Below, in pieces: positions 34,988 to 43,975 of a stretch of 64,000 bases of DNA. Both the position numbers and the translations under genes were made by a program. Within the stretch, counting starts at the first letter, position 1; every line of letters begins with the position of its first letter. Source of the stretch: Sphingobacterium spiritivorum (GTDB taxonomy: Bacteria; Bacteroidota; Bacteroidia; Sphingobacteriales; Sphingobacteriaceae); NCBI RefSeq assembly GCF_016724845.1, contig NZ_CP068082.1, positions 1,488,001 to 1,552,000 of the forward strand, given 5' to 3'. A model generated the notes under the pieces. It saw nothing but the letters and a program-made list of their open reading frames with translations, ran no database searches and had not been told where the DNA came from.

Positions 34988-37177
34988 TCAGAGACCGATA
35001 TGCTCTGATTTATTTGATTTTGGTCCGTCTTTCTCCGAAGACTTAGCATTATCTTTTGCATAATGCCAGGTTATTCTATCCTCAAAAGCTTTACCGTCTT
35101 TCAGCCCCTTGACTTCCACAATATTTTCTCCTTCTTTTAATTTTACCTGTTCAAAAATATAGTGAACGTCTGTATATCCTTTTCGGAAGGTTTTAATTTC
35201 CTCGCCATTGACAAACAACTGCGGGGTACCGATGTTGGAATATACCGTAACAGGAGTAATCTGATTCCCTCTTTCCACCACTCTGCGCTGTGTCAGGTAA
35301 AGTACCGGTTCTTTACTCCAATTGGCCTTATACCAGTAAAACGGATCTTTCTTCAATGCCCTGTCAAAAGTTACCATTCCTTTATAGTTTCGTGGCTCTA
35401 CCTGAAAAGTGATTGGTGTAGCAAAATCAAACGTATTCCACAGATATGAGGCCACAAATACCGGATGTTTAGCTATTACACCCCAATGAATCTCATGAAA
35501 TTTGGTTGAAAATTCTTCCGGGAAAAAGGCTGGATTAGACCATTGATTACCAATATCTCCTACTGCTTCCTGCTGATGTTTTGGATTTGCCTCAGCTCCA
35601 TACTCTGAAAAAATAATTTTATATCCGGCAAAATCCTTCGTAATCTTATCTGCCCATTGCTCCACATCCTGTATTTTACCATTATACCATCCAAAATAAT
35701 GGTTGATACCCTGTATATCTGCATTATTGTTAACAGGATGATCAATGACATTGTATCCGCTTACCTGAACAGAATAACGATCCGGATCCTCTGTTTTAGC
35801 CAGATCATTCAACTTGGTCGTCAGTTCTATTGTATATGCCTGCGGGCTGTAGACCTCATTGTGCAGTCCCCAGACGTAAATGGAAGGATGATTAAAATTC
35901 TGCCGTATCAATTCTGTCAGTTGCTGTTTCGCGTTATTCTCTTCCTGAGTAGTCACACGGTTGACAAATGGTATCTCTGCCCAGATAATAAAGCCGATGC
36001 TGTCGCATTTGGCGTAAAAGTATTCAGATTGCTGATAATGTGCCAGACGAATAGTAGTCGCACCAATTTCCTTAATAATAGCGAGGTCCTGATCATGATC
36101 AGCATTGGATAATGCCGATCCTTTGCCCCAGTGGTCCTGATGACGAGTCACACCATACATCGGAGTCTTAATACCATTCAGGTACATGCCGTCTCCTGCT
36201 TTTAGCTCAAAATGTCGCAAACCTAAAGGCTGAATAACCTCATCAACAACTTTACCTGCCTGTAAGACCTGAGTGACCAGCTTGTAAAGATAAGGGTCTT
36301 CCAGACCCTGCCATAGGTGCGGATTTCTGATAGCTATACGTTGTAATACCTGCTGTCTTCCCTGCGGTAATATCGTATAAAGAGTGGTTTGTTTGGCTTT
36401 AACCGTACCATCTCTTTCAAATACGGTTGTAACCACTTCTACTTTCTGGGCATCATGATTTTTGTTTTCCAGCTTCACCTTTACCTCTACATCGGCAGAT
36501 TTTTTCGAAACATTCTCCTGTCGTATGTAGATCCCCGGAGATGCGAAGTCATTGACCGCTATATTGACTTTTTCCGTAACGATCAATGCAACCGGTCTGT
36601 AGATACCGCCGTACATCGGGAATAACGTATGATTTACCGGAATAACATCCGGACGTGCTTCATTATTTACTTTGACTAATATTTCGTTTTCCTGTCCATA
36701 TTTCAACATATCCGTCAATTCTAACGTAAATGCGGAATACCCCCCGTTATGTCTGCCTACAATATTGTACTTACCATTTACAGTCGAATTATTGTAAACG
36801 ACGTCATTCTTTTCTGCTGAAAATGAAACCGGAGCAGTATTGAGATAAACTTCTGTATTGGTATTAACACCTTCAAAACGAATAAATACACGCTTTCCTT
36901 TCCAGGAAGGATCGGCTTTAAATGCTTTTCTGTAATACGCATCACCTGTATAAAACTTGTCTTTCACAGTCTGCATATCTACAGCATTCCAGGTGTGAGG
37001 TACTGAAACGGCTTGCCATTTACCTGTGAATATATCAGCATATTGTAGCGGATCGGTTGTAAAAGGTCCTTTCTTGAATGACCACTCTTTATTAAACGGA
37101 ATAACCTCCCGGGCAAAAGTTGCTTGTGAAAAAATTGTCAGCAAGAGCAGGCAATAGAAATGTTTCAGCTTCATCAT
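34988..37177 (-). CDS. Exported glycoside hydrolase family 2 enzyme (beta-galactosidase-like)
   Basis: The 729-residue protein has a signal peptide ending ATFAR. Domain order is GH2 sugar-binding jelly roll (about 25-205, with PHTWNAVD), immunoglobulin-like domain (about 210-320), TIM barrel (about 325-620) and a C-terminal domain (about 635-715) like DUF4982. Catalytic residues are Glu441 (WGLHNEVYS, acid/base) and Glu525 (FSEYGAE, nucleophile). Substrate could be a beta-galactoside, beta-glucuronide or beta-mannoside. It stands alone rather than in a clear polysaccharide locus. An inverted repeat lies in its 5' region. Confidence 0.92.
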   Translation of the reverse strand: MMKLKHFYCLLLLTIFSQATFAREVIPFNKEWSFKKGPFTTDPLQYADIFTGKWQAVSVPHTWNAVDMQTVKDKFYTGDAYYRKAFKADPSWKGKRVFIRFEGVNTNTEVYLNTAPVSFSAEKNDVVYNNSTVNGKYNIVGRHNGGYSAFTLELTDMLKYGQENEILVKVNNEARPDVIPVNHTLFPMYGGIYRPVALIVTEKVNIAVNDFASPGIYIRQENVSKKSADVEVKVKLENKNHDAQKVEVVTTVFERDGTVKAKQTTLYTILPQGRQQVLQRIAIRNPHLWQGLEDPYLYKLVTQVLQAGKVVDEVIQPLGLRHFELKAGDGMYLNGIKTPMYGVTRHQDHWGKGSALSNADHDQDLAIIKEIGATTIRLAHYQQSEYFYAKCDSIGFIIWAEIPFVNRVTTQEENNAKQQLTELIRQNFNHPSIYVWGLHNEVYSPQAYTIELTTKLNDLAKTEDPDRYSVQVSGYNVIDHPVNNNADIQGINHYFGWYNGKIQDVEQWADKITKDFAGYKIIFSEYGAEANPKHQQEAVGDIGNQWSNPAFFPEEFSTKFHEIHWGVIAKHPVFVASYLWNTFDFATPITFQVEPRNYKGMVTFDRALKKDPFYWYKANWSKEPVLYLTQRRVVERGNQITPVTVYSNIGTPQLFVNGEEIKTFRKGYTDVHYIFEQVKLKEGENIVEVKGLKDGKAFEDRITWHYAKDNAKSSEKDGPKSNKSEHIGL

Positions 37178-37215
37178 TTTTAATATCAGTATATGTTATT
37201 TATTAGGTTTTTCTC

Positions 37216-37264
37216 ATATGGCTCATTCGATGCAATTGAGCCATATTCTTGACTAACAAATATA
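37216..37264 (-). promoter_or_regulatory. Promoter and inverted repeat upstream of the GH2 gene
   Basis: On the minus strand TATATTTG (37264-37257) matches the -7 element. Just downstream lies a perfect 10-bp inverted repeat, ATATGGCTCA (37216-37225) with TGAGCCATAT (37237-37246) and an 11-nt centre. It would be an operator just after the start point or a 5'-UTR hairpin. Further upstream are palindrome TACAACGTTGTA (37366-37377) and arms GACACATA/TATGTGTC (37358-37365, 37398-37405). Confidence 0.45.
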
Positions 37265-37439
37265 ATCAACCCAACATCTATTCGAAAATAAAGCCGGCAA
37301 ACCCATTGTATGTGGATTCGTATCTTATGAATGAAAAACTTGGTTACTCTATCTAAAGACACATATACAACGTTGTAGTAAAAATATGTAATTTATCTAT
37401 GTGTCACATCAATAATACAGTCATCAATTATGCGGGAAC

Positions 37440-38783
37440 CTACTTCGTAACCTGTTTTAACCAGGAAAAAAGGTCTTTAAGGACATCCTCACTGAATGTT
37501 TCTTCCAATTCCCCGTATTCATTTATCAATCCTGTATGTGCATGCTGAAAAAGATGGTTAAGGTCAGGATACATTTTTATGAAATCCATCTTATGTTTAT
37601 TGGCTTCCGAAATTTTATACACCGAATTGAGATTCTGTTCAGCCGGAACCTGTAAATCTTTTCCGCCATATACTGCGAATATAGGACATTTGACTGCTTT
37701 CAATACAGGAACGGGATCAAAACGGATGAAATACCGAAACCATTTGGATGTAAATTCAGAAAGCGCTTTATCATTGGCTGCAACATCCGCCAGTTGTTTC
37801 TTTACCTCTTCATCCGAAAGATTGCTTTTCAAAACTTTATATACACGATTATTGAGCGCCTTTGCCTGTTGCAGCTTCTCTTCAGACATGCCATAAGCTT
37901 TTCCAATAGCATAATTCTGCAAAACCATTAATGAATCTATAGCAATAGCAGGTCCCGCCAGCATAGCGATGAATGCAATATCTTTATCTTCAGATGCTAA
38001 TAAAGGTGCAATCATCCCTCCTTCACTATGTCCTATGACTCCTATCTTTCGGATATTGATATCTGTACGTATTCTCAGAAAATTGATTGCAGCGCGGGCA
38101 TCATTTGCAAAGTCACGTGTCGTAGCTGTACCAAATGATCCGGTAGATGATCCTACTCCTCTGTCATCATAGCGCAGTACTGCAAATCCCCTGCGGGTCA
38201 GATAATCGGCAATCAGCTTAAAAGGTTTATGGCCAAACAGCTCACTGTCCCGGTTCTGCGGTCCGCTTCCTGTTACCAGAACAACCGCCGGAAAATTCCG
38301 GCCCTTTGCAGGTAGGGTTAAAGTACCCGCCAATGTTACTTTGGATACAGGATTTTCAAAGGTCACATTTTCTTCTTTGTACGGGAACGGACCTTCCGGC
38401 TCCTGCGGACGCTTTATTACAGTAACTGTATCCAGACTTCTGGTCAAACGCAGCGGAATATTACCTCCCCCCTGCTGAAACAATCCTGTGATTACATTTT
38501 TGCTGAGCTCTCCCTGAAATACTATTCCGGCAGAAGCCATCTTAAAGGTAACCTGATTCTTTTCGAATGATACCTCACTGAGCGGTAATCCTATTGCTCC
38601 TTGTCGTGGACTATCCATTTTTCCGGAGAATTTGCCATTGCTCTGGTGGATATGAAAAACCAAAGGAATTTCCTGCCCCGAAGCATCCAGAGAACCTTTC
38701 CAGGTACCTATGATATTCTGCCCGAAAGCTACAGGTAACATCGAAATAAAGAAAAGAGTATATATATACTTTATAATATTCAT
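37440..38783 (-). CDS. Exported alpha/beta hydrolase with N-terminal beta domain
   Basis: The 447-residue protein has a signal peptide (ending VAFGQ), an N-terminal beta-barrel-like region (about 23-120, GTWKGSLDASGQEIPLVFHI) and an alpha/beta hydrolase domain (about 140-445). The nucleophile is Ser253 (GHSEGG); the acid probably lies in YGGKDLQVP and the histidine in LNHLFQ. The N-terminal part is like that seen in many Bacteroidota peptidase/esterase proteins annotated as DUF3887-like or EstA-like. It is the last gene of the DUF2089 operon, starting exactly at the stop of the membrane protein gene. Confidence 0.82.
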   Translation of the reverse strand: MNIIKYIYTLFFISMLPVAFGQNIIGTWKGSLDASGQEIPLVFHIHQSNGKFSGKMDSPRQGAIGLPLSEVSFEKNQVTFKMASAGIVFQGELSKNVITGLFQQGGGNIPLRLTRSLDTVTVIKRPQEPEGPFPYKEENVTFENPVSKVTLAGTLTLPAKGRNFPAVVLVTGSGPQNRDSELFGHKPFKLIADYLTRRGFAVLRYDDRGVGSSTGSFGTATTRDFANDARAAINFLRIRTDINIRKIGVIGHSEGGMIAPLLASEDKDIAFIAMLAGPAIAIDSLMVLQNYAIGKAYGMSEEKLQQAKALNNRVYKVLKSNLSDEEVKKQLADVAANDKALSEFTSKWFRYFIRFDPVPVLKAVKCPIFAVYGGKDLQVPAEQNLNSVYKISEANKHKMDFIKMYPDLNHLFQHAHTGLINEYGELEETFSEDVLKDLFSWLKQVTK

Positions 38784-39373
38784 TAGAAATACGGAAAATA
38801 AAATTGTACAATCAAATCAGCTATTAAAAAAATAATCACAATAGCTCCATTGACAATTATCTTTTTATTATTCATTGCAACTTTCATACCCTGAATAAGT
38901 ATATAGAAATAATAGATCATTATCAACAACGAAAACAGGCCAATAAATATCACTAAAAACAGATCTAATTTCGAAACTGTTTCCAGCTTTATATCTCCGG
39001 CTGCAACTGCTTTGGTAATTTTTTCGGTAGCAGATTTGGATTTATCCAGTACAACAAGAACTGAGGTCAGATAAATAACTATTCTTGCTATCAAAACTGT
39101 ATTGAGGACATCAATAAACCTTGTTTTTGCGTATATCATTTTCGCAAACAAAAACAATATCACCGAAGGAAGTACCGTATTAACTAAATTATTAATAAAC
39201 GGAAAGTATAATGCTGTGCTTTCACCAAATCGTATATTAATAAAACCATTATACTTAATGTGGTAAAAATAGGCGAACAGACTTCCCAAAAAGTAAAAAA
39301 TGACACCCGTAATAAATAATGATCTTTCAGAAAAATCATCAAAAGGTTTAAGATATATTTTACCTGCTTTCAT
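38783..39373 (-). CDS. Five-helix membrane protein, Yip1-like
   Basis: The 196-residue protein has about five hydrophobic helices (near 18-36, 60-82, 88-108, 136-160, 173-193). The arrangement, and an N-terminus with KPFDDFSERSLFITGV, resembles bacterial Yip1-domain proteins (PF04893), but that is only a tentative match. It overlaps the previous gene by 14 nt and ends at the hydrolase start codon, so all four genes from 40128 are translationally coupled. Function unknown. Confidence 0.7.
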   Translation of the reverse strand: MKAGKIYLKPFDDFSERSLFITGVIFYFLGSLFAYFYHIKYNGFINIRFGESTALYFPFINNLVNTVLPSVILFLFAKMIYAKTRFIDVLNTVLIARIVIYLTSVLVVLDKSKSATEKITKAVAAGDIKLETVSKLDLFLVIFIGLFSLLIMIYYFYILIQGMKVAMNNKKIIVNGAIVIIFLIADLIVQFYFPYF

Positions 39374-39863
39374 CTGCTTTTTTAGATTTTAGAAATTCAT
39401 CCATAATTTTGCTTAGCTCCTCCGGGCGCTGCGTCCCTATTAAGATCTGACTTCCATTCTTCAAGGCAATTTTAAGCCCGTATTTACCTTTTGTAGTATA
39501 GGCTATTCCGGCGGATGAAATCCGCATACCCCAGCCTCCATAATCAAAAATGGAGTATTTCACGACTTTATACGTATGGATATCTTCAAACCTGTAGGTT
39601 TTATTCCATAAGAATGGTTTGAAGTCTACGAATATTCCATTATCACTAATTTCTGTCCGCAACTTAATCGCCACAAAAAACACAACCAGTGCCAACCAGA
39701 TATAGAATGGTATATAAGTCAAAATTTCCATAAGCATCTTGTACCAATTTTCCGAAAAAGACAGGGATGCACCGGCACTATATATAGGAATAAATAAAGC
39801 TAACAGAGATATCCACAGCCACCATTGTGAAAAAGATTGTACTTCCTTAAACTTACTGCTCAT
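39360..39863 (-). CDS. Membrane protein with two helices and a PH-like C-terminal domain
   Basis: The 167-residue protein has two N-terminal hydrophobic segments (about 14-35 and 45-67) and a beta-rich C-terminal region (about 70-160: TEISDNGIFVDFKPFLW, YRFEDIHTYKVVKYS, GLKIALKNGSQILIGTQRPEEL). This is the layout of the bacterial PH-like membrane proteins in which the domain faces the cytoplasm. It overlaps the DUF2089 gene by 11 nt. Function unknown. Confidence 0.7.
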   Translation of the reverse strand: MSSKFKEVQSFSQWWLWISLLALFIPIYSAGASLSFSENWYKMLMEILTYIPFYIWLALVVFFVAIKLRTEISDNGIFVDFKPFLWNKTYRFEDIHTYKVVKYSIFDYGGWGMRISSAGIAYTTKGKYGLKIALKNGSQILIGTQRPEELSKIMDEFLKSKKADESR

Positions 39864-40128
39864 ATCCTAAACTTTTTATTTTTTGAATCAGATCATCCAG
39901 CATATTACGTACTGTAGGATAACTCTTTCCCAGATCTCTGGCCATATCTTTCAGACTGCCGGAGTTATACAGAAATCCCAGTACGAATTCCTGCTCCTCA
40001 ACGGTAAGATGCATAAGAACAGGAAGTGAAAATTTGCCAACAACTTCTGTTTCACAAGCCTCACAAACTAGCTTGGATACTTTAAGCTTGGCATCACAGC
40101 TGGGACAGGTAACAGGTATTTTTTTCAT
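39853..40128 (-). CDS. DUF2089-type zinc-ribbon/helix-turn-helix protein
   Basis: The 91-residue protein has a zinc ribbon with Cys8, Cys11, Cys22 and Cys25 (CPSC and CEAC) and a C-terminal segment (about 40-90) ending DLGKSYPTVRNMLDDLIQKI, which reads as a sigma-region-4-like HTH. This is the DUF2089 (PF09862) arrangement, usually taken to be a transcription regulator. It is the first gene of the operon and its promoter carries an inverted repeat, so autoregulation is a reasonable inference. Confidence 0.82.
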   Translation of the reverse strand: MKKIPVTCPSCDAKLKVSKLVCEACETEVVGKFSLPVLMHLTVEEQEFVLGFLYNSGSLKDMARDLGKSYPTVRNMLDDLIQKIKSLGYEQ

Positions 40129-40210
40129 TCTATTTTTTTAAATCATAACTGTATGGTTCGGAAATCACTAATCGTTCTTCTCAAACAACTCAGGTAATAC
40201 TATATTGACT

Positions 40211-40240
40211 TTTGTATCTATAATTATTGATACAAATATA
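40211..40240 (-). promoter_or_regulatory. Promoter and inverted-repeat operator of the DUF2089 operon
   Basis: On the minus strand TATATTTG (40240-40233) is a -7 element. The inverted repeat TTTGTATC (40211-40218)/GATACAAA (40229-40236) with a 10-nt centre overlaps it and extends over the predicted start site, a typical repressor position. The rest of 40129-40476 is very A/T-rich, with no gene. Confidence 0.5.
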
Positions 40241-40423
40241 AACTTTATTCATATAAAAATGAATATTATTAATACATATATAAATAATTCAAAACAATAC
40301 ATAAACTTATAATAACAAAAACTCAATATTACAGTCATTACATTCTCTTTTGTCATTCATACTTTAACGTTGGCAATTGAATTTTACATCAGTAACTTGC
40401 GTATACTTGCTCTATTATTATAA

Positions 40424-40454
40424 TTGCATATAAAAGCAAGTTTATCTAAGTTTG
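40424..40454 (+). promoter_or_regulatory. Promoter of plsC
   Basis: TTG (40424-40426), 20 nt, TAAGTTTG (40447-40454): a very good consensus match, 22 nt before the ATG at 40477. Confidence 0.65.
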
Positions 40455-40476
40455 CAGCATTAAATACACACAACAA

Positions 40477-41217
40477 ATGAGAAAAGTTCTTGGATATATT
40501 CTTTCACCTATATTTTATTTATTTTTTGCCCTGGAACTGGTTATATTTCACCCTATCCAATGGCTATGTCTGAAATTAGGCGGATATAGTGCGCACAAAC
40601 GCAGTGTAGATCTGTTAAATTTTACGCTATTGAGTGACAATTTTCTACTTTTCAATCCTGTAAAATTTATTAATGAGCATCATATCCCTACAGGACAGCC
40701 TATTATCTTTGTTGCCAATCACCAGAGTCCGTTCGATATTCCTCCGATGATTTTCTTCCTTCGTAAATATCATGCTAAATTTATTTCGAAGATTGAACTT
40801 GCAAAGGCTAATATTCCGAGTATCTCCTATAATCTCAAATATGGAGGCGCCGCCAATATTGACAGAAAAGATTCAAAACAGTCTATCAGTGAAATTCTAA
40901 AATTAGCCAACAATATGAAGACCAAAAACTGGTCTGTGTTTATTTTCCCGGAAGGTACACGTACCAAAACCGGAAAAATGAAAGAGTTCTCTGTAGGAGG
41001 TATTGCGACTATATTAAAGAAAAATCCAACCGCACTGGTCGTCCCTATCGCAATAAATGGTTCATATGAAATGGTAAAGTACGGTATGTTTCCGCTGAAT
41101 CCTTTTACAAAAATGTCGTGGGAAATTCTCCAGCCTATAGAACCGGCAGGAAGGACTGCTGAAGAAATCGTGAAAGAGGCTGAATTGGCAATTCGCGCTA
41201 AGGTAAAGGGAAGTTAA
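40477..41217 (+). CDS. plsC: 1-acyl-sn-glycerol-3-phosphate acyltransferase
   Basis: It adds the second acyl chain to make phosphatidic acid at the inner membrane. The 246-residue protein has an N-terminal membrane helix (about 5-25), the catalytic NHQSPFD motif (His82, Asp87) and the substrate-binding FPEGTRT. GGAANIDRKD and VVPIAINGSY are the other family blocks. The gene is convergent with the GT2 gene, the two stops being only 3 nt apart with no terminator between. Confidence 0.93.
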   Translation: MRKVLGYILSPIFYLFFALELVIFHPIQWLCLKLGGYSAHKRSVDLLNFTLLSDNFLLFNPVKFINEHHIPTGQPIIFVANHQSPFDIPPMIFFLRKYHAKFISKIELAKANIPSISYNLKYGGAANIDRKDSKQSISEILKLANNMKTKNWSVFIFPEGTRTKTGKMKEFSVGGIATILKKNPTALVVPIAINGSYEMVKYGMFPLNPFTKMSWEILQPIEPAGRTAEEIVKEAELAIRAKVKGS

Positions 41218-41220
41218 ATC

Positions 41221-42354
41221 CTATTTAACTATCCGTCCTTTCCAATCGTATTTACCTATATTACCGGCAACACCGATATACACAAGGTATATAATGTGTC
41301 CGACAGTGAGTATAGGTAAGTACTTTAAGAGATCTGTACGATTAGCAAATTCACATAAAGGTCTCATAAAGTATAATTCGACAGCAAACTTGATTAAAAT
41401 AACGGCAAAGATCAACGCACCTAAGGTTGAGGGGAACAGAAATGCCAGTAATCCGCTCAGGATCATGGCCAGATTGAACAGCCAGATACTCACCCCTAAT
41501 ACGATCACACTTTTATTTTTATAGCGTGTGCTTTTGGAAGCCCAACGCTTACGCTGACTGATAAAAGATGCCATATTAGGCTTAGCATCTGTATATACGA
41601 TAGCTGCAGGCGATTTACAGAATCCAATTTTATCAGCATATTTTTCGGCAACTTTATGCAAGAGCAGTTCATCGTCTCCTGATGCCAGATCATCAATACC
41701 CTTGAAACCATCCATCTCATAGAATACATCTCTTCTATACGCGAGATTTGCGCCATTGCAGGTAGTAGGATGACCATTACAGATACCTGCAGCTCCTAAT
41801 CCTATCAGATAGAGGAATTCCAGAGTCTGTGCTTCTTCAAACGGATTCTTTTCTTCCGAATACACAACAGGTGATGAAACCATATAGGAATCATATTCCT
41901 CAAAAAAACCGACCACGGTAGACAACCAGTGACGTCCCATCCGACAGTCGGCATCTGTAGTGACAATAATTTCACCCTGTGCAATATCAATAGCATTAGA
42001 AATAGCTTTCTTCTTATATGAATTCAGTTTATCACTCTCATTCATCTGCAGCAATTTCACCCCTTTAACGGCATAGAGCCTCACAATCTCAGCCGTACGA
42101 TCTGTTGAATGATCATCGATAACAATGATTTCCAACAATTCCTTAGGATAATCCTGATTCAATAAGCAATTGATGGTACGCTCGATGACCTGTTCCTCAT
42201 TGCGTGCCGCAATCAATACCGAAACAGTTGTAGAAGGAGTGGCATCCGAAGTCACAAACGTAGAAATAGAAGCCCATCCATTACGCATATACAGCACTAA
42301 AGCGACATACACGATGGTCATTATAATGAGAAAAACGCTAAGACTTGTTATCAC
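41221..42354 (-). CDS. Membrane-bound family 2 glycosyltransferase
   Basis: I take the GTG at 42354 (377 aa), because it includes the whole first membrane helix and overlaps the flippase gene by 17 nt; an ATG at 42321 would cut the helix. The GT-A domain has VSVLIAARNEEQVI, VIDDHSTD, the metal-binding TTDADC, ASGDDELLLHK and QRKRWASKS, as in processive or lipid-linked GT2 enzymes. Two or three C-terminal helices follow. Substrate unknown. The coupled flippase-like gene suggests a lipid-linked sugar or a glycolipid. Confidence 0.87.
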   Translation of the reverse strand: MITSLSVFLIIMTIVYVALVLYMRNGWASISTFVTSDATPSTTVSVLIAARNEEQVIERTINCLLNQDYPKELLEIIVIDDHSTDRTAEIVRLYAVKGVKLLQMNESDKLNSYKKKAISNAIDIAQGEIIVTTDADCRMGRHWLSTVVGFFEEYDSYMVSSPVVYSEEKNPFEEAQTLEFLYLIGLGAAGICNGHPTTCNGANLAYRRDVFYEMDGFKGIDDLASGDDELLLHKVAEKYADKIGFCKSPAAIVYTDAKPNMASFISQRKRWASKSTRYKNKSVIVLGVSIWLFNLAMILSGLLAFLFPSTLGALIFAVILIKFAVELYFMRPLCEFANRTDLLKYLPILTVGHIIYLVYIGVAGNIGKYDWKGRIVK

Positions 42355-43336
42355 TTAAATAATTAACTTTTATTGCAAAAAATGAGCCCAGAATCGCCGG
42401 TAAAATCAGATTGACAAACCAGATACAGGAAACAATGGCCATAACAGCAATCTCCTGTGTAGTAATGTAACTATATAAATTACTGGCAACAAAACTCCGG
42501 ACACTAAAATCAAATAAATCAAGCGAAGGTACGGCAGATTGTATAAAAAACAAGATAAAAATCATCAAAACCATTGATAAAAATGGTAAATCCGGAAGAA
42601 TTACTTCCATCAGGATGATATATTGTGAAGTGAAGATAATAAACCGGGATAATGACAGCCCAAGAATAACAAAAAGTTCACGTCTGTTATAGTCTTCGAG
42701 AACGGAAAAAAAAGGTTGTATTTTTTTAAGAAAGTTAATTCTGCGAACCAGTTTGTCCACCCAGTGTACATTGAAGAAAATTAGGAGAAACACAGCTGAA
42801 TAGATTATTCCTGCCGCCCATGCAAGAATCTTCATCCCAGGTTGTAAAGAAAGAAATGTCGTCATAAACCAGGCAATACTCAGCGCCCCGAATATACTGG
42901 TCAGTACTAGCTGGGCAAAATGCCCGACTCCCATCGCTACTGCTCCGGATGCACGGTTTTCTGCTTTTAAATACATCACCCTACCGCCATACTCTCCTAT
43001 CCGGTTTGGTGTAAAAATAGCCCATGTAAGACCGCAAAAAACAGCTTCCGTTGCCCTCCACCAACTGATCTGTTCGATACGCCGGCTGATAAACTTCCAT
43101 TTTACAATCTCCAGAAACCAGTTGCAGAACATCAGGAAAACAACAGCAATCAATACTCCGGTAACCAGATTTTTGTCCAGTCCTTTCATCAGGAGCTTGA
43201 ATTCATAAAGATTATGCTGATTGCTGACTTTAGAATATATATACCACCCCGCTAATAGCAGAACAGCAATCTTGATAATTAAATTGAGATATTTCCGGGT
43301 ATTATTTGTCAAAATAGTTTGTTGCGAACGGCACAA
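42338..43336 (-). CDS. UPF0104/LPG-synthase-TM-domain family membrane protein (flippase-like)
   Basis: The 332-residue frame starts with a TTG at 43336; another TTG at 43312 is also possible, and no ATG occurs before residue 49, which lies after the first helix. About eight hydrophobic helices are present, with FTPNRIGEYGGRVMYLKAENR corresponding to the family loop that reads PGGIGGD in the protein at 33294. It ends inside the start of the GT2 gene, so the two proteins are made together. This pairing suggests glycolipid synthesis and transport. Confidence 0.8.
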   Translation of the reverse strand: MCRSQQTILTNNTRKYLNLIIKIAVLLLAGWYIYSKVSNQHNLYEFKLLMKGLDKNLVTGVLIAVVFLMFCNWFLEIVKWKFISRRIEQISWWRATEAVFCGLTWAIFTPNRIGEYGGRVMYLKAENRASGAVAMGVGHFAQLVLTSIFGALSIAWFMTTFLSLQPGMKILAWAAGIIYSAVFLLIFFNVHWVDKLVRRINFLKKIQPFFSVLEDYNRRELFVILGLSLSRFIIFTSQYIILMEVILPDLPFLSMVLMIFILFFIQSAVPSLDLFDFSVRSFVASNLYSYITTQEIAVMAIVSCIWFVNLILPAILGSFFAIKVNYLSDNKS

Positions 43337-43403
43337 TTTTACTAATTTTTAATGACATCCCGTTAAGTTAATTCACAAAAGAAAAACGTAATATTGTACC
43401 AGC

Positions 43404-43973
43404 ATGCAAAAGGAAAAGACTAAAGAGCGTATTATTCTGGGAATTGATCCGGGAACTGTGGTGTTGGGCTATGGATTGTTAAAGGAAACCGGCAAAAAAA
43501 TATCCCTTATTTCTCTGGGTGTTATTAAAATGGGACACCTTGACGATCATGCCTTGAAACTGCAGCGTATCTTTAAGAAGACTTCTGCTCTTATCGAAGA
43601 ATACAAACCTGACTGTGTAGCCCTTGAAGCTCCCTTTTATGGTAAAAATATTCAGGTGATGCTCAAATTGGGTCGTGCTCAGGGGGTAGCTATGGCAGCA
43701 GCACTGAATCATGATATTCCTATCTTCGAATATTCTCCCCGTAAGATAAAGCAATCCGTGACTGGTAATGGTAATGCGACAAAAGAACAGGTCGCAGCCA
43801 TGCTAAAAACTTTACTGAGCTTTAACGAAACTCCCGAATTTCTTGATGCCACAGATGGCCTGGCAGTTGCGGTCTGCCACTCTTTCCAACAAAATACGTC
43901 TTCTTCCGGAACATCAAAAAGTTACAGCGGATGGGAAGCTTTTATCAAAGACAACGAAAAACGTGTCAAATAG
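43404..43973 (+). CDS. ruvC: Holliday junction resolvase RuvC
   Basis: It cuts four-way junctions held by RuvAB during recombination. The 189 residues carry the four acidic active-site residues Asp15 (LGIDPGT), Glu75 (ALEAPFYG), Asp148 and Asp151 (DATDGLAVAVCH). The C-terminus is about 15 residues longer than in E. coli. It is divergent from the flippase-like gene, and its stop is 2 nt from the stop of the kinase-like gene on the other strand, with no terminator between. Confidence 0.96.
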   Translation: MQKEKTKERIILGIDPGTVVLGYGLLKETGKKISLISLGVIKMGHLDDHALKLQRIFKKTSALIEEYKPDCVALEAPFYGKNIQVMLKLGRAQGVAMAAALNHDIPIFEYSPRKIKQSVTGNGNATKEQVAAMLKTLLSFNETPEFLDATDGLAVAVCHSFQQNTSSSGTSKSYSGWEAFIKDNEKRVK

Positions 43974-43975
43974 AT

